A DNA stretch of 64,000 bases from Prorocentrum cordatum (taxonomy: Eukaryota > Sar > Dinophyceae > Prorocentrales > Prorocentraceae), in assembly GCA_963575745.1 (NCBI GenBank), contig CAUYUJ010001337.1, forward strand, positions 421,150-485,149, read 5' to 3'. Position numbers and translations under genes: made by a program. The notes under the pieces are model-generated. The model did no database searches. It was not told where the DNA came from and saw only the letters and a program-made list of their open reading frames with translations. Shown here piece after piece: positions 63,481 to 64,000 of the stretch. The stretch's first letter is position 1; each line of letters begins with the position of its first letter.

Positions 63481-64000
63481 TGCCCTTCGTGGCCCCGTTG
63501 CAGCCCTTCGTGGCCCCCTCGCTTTGTTTCATGGCCCCGTTGCAGCCCTTCGTGGCCCCCTCGCTTTGTTTCGCGGCCCCGTTGCAGCCCCTCTTGGCCT
63601 CCTCGCTGCCCTTCGTGGCCCCCGTTGCAGCCCTTCGTGGCCCCCTCGCTGCCCTTCGTGGCCACATATGTATGCCCTTCGTGGCCCCGCTGTCGCCCTT
63701 CGTGGCCCCCTCGCTGCCCTTCGTGGCCCCGTTGCTGCCCTCAGTGGCCCCGTCCTTGCCCTCCGCGGCCCAACATACGTATGCCCTTCGTGGCCCCCGG
63801 ATCGTTCGCGCCCGTTGTGGCCCCATGTGCATGCCCTTCGTGGCCCCGCTGTCGCCGTTTGTGGCCCCCTCAGTGTCCTACGTGACCCAGTTGCTACCCT
63901 CACTGACCCCATCGTTGCCTTCTGTGGCCCCGCATTCTCTGCCCTTCGTGGCCCCCGGCATGTTCGCGCTCTTCGTGGCCCCATACGCATTCCCTTTGTG
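63481..64000. repeat. CCCTTCGTGGCCCC minisatellite, runs off the window end
   Basis: About 25 units of gcccttcgtggccccgttgc and cctcgct variants, 18-32 bp spacing, continuing to the last base. Frames read Pro/Ser/Trp or Gly/Ala/Arg repeats only. Confidence 0.9.

Overview
This looks like a piece of a large, repeat-choked eukaryotic nuclear genome, most likely a dinoflagellate. That is an inference. It rests on a GC-rich background, Ty1/copia and non-LTR reverse transcriptases of the style common in dinoflagellate assemblies (a copia RT with an ALYGH box, a LINE with N-terminal CxxC fingers and a C-terminal restriction-like endonuclease), very long micro- and minisatellites, and no operon, bacterial or organellar gene order. 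I saw no spliced-leader sequence, rRNA gene, convincing tRNA, CRISPR array or intact host gene.

Layout. 1-3.3 kb: three short coding-like fragments and GC-rich filler. 3.4-7.4 kb: minisatellites, short-repeat arrays and an AT microsatellite. 7.4-9.2 kb: nothing recognisable. 9.2-14.9 kb: a heavily decayed retroelement on the + strand: an Ala/Arg/Glu coiled-coil (Gag-like) region cut by a GA microsatellite, a possible aspartic-protease remnant, and an integrase whose zinc finger is joined to its C-terminal part with the DDE core missing. 15.2-23.9 kb: a much better preserved Ty1/copia-type element on the + strand with Gag (coiled coil, CCCH zinc fingers, RS-rich tail), protease, integrase, RT and RNase H in that order, broken by scattered stops and frame changes. 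23.9-26.7 kb: the RNase H frame runs on into a long unidentified extra ORF (here ORF-X). 26.7-30.8 kb: a very GC-rich LINE (zinc fingers, RT, RLE endonuclease) sits inside ORF-X, whose GC-poorer coding continues at 30.8-32.4 kb. 32.6-37.1 kb: unidentified coding-like blocks in a few + strand frames with several stops. 37.4-38.7 kb: a 72/73-bp satellite between AT repeats. 38.7-64 kb: almost no coding evidence. It holds microsatellites, minisatellites, MITE-like hairpins, a palindromic GATC-rich duplication of about 2.3 kb (57.3-59.6 kb) and several families shared between distant sites.

How the parts work together. The 15-24 kb genes are the standard copia copy-and-paste machinery: Gag packages RNA, PR cuts the polyprotein, RT/RNase H makes cDNA and IN inserts it. 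The LINE nicks DNA with its RLE domain and primes reverse transcription there. The layering gives a relative history: copia plus ORF-X first, LINE insertion later, then stop codons and microsatellite growth. The likeliest undescribed items are ORF-X, the CCCH+RS Gag, and a TIR element at 47.4 and 59.4 kb for which one arm of the palindrome provides a pre-insertion site.
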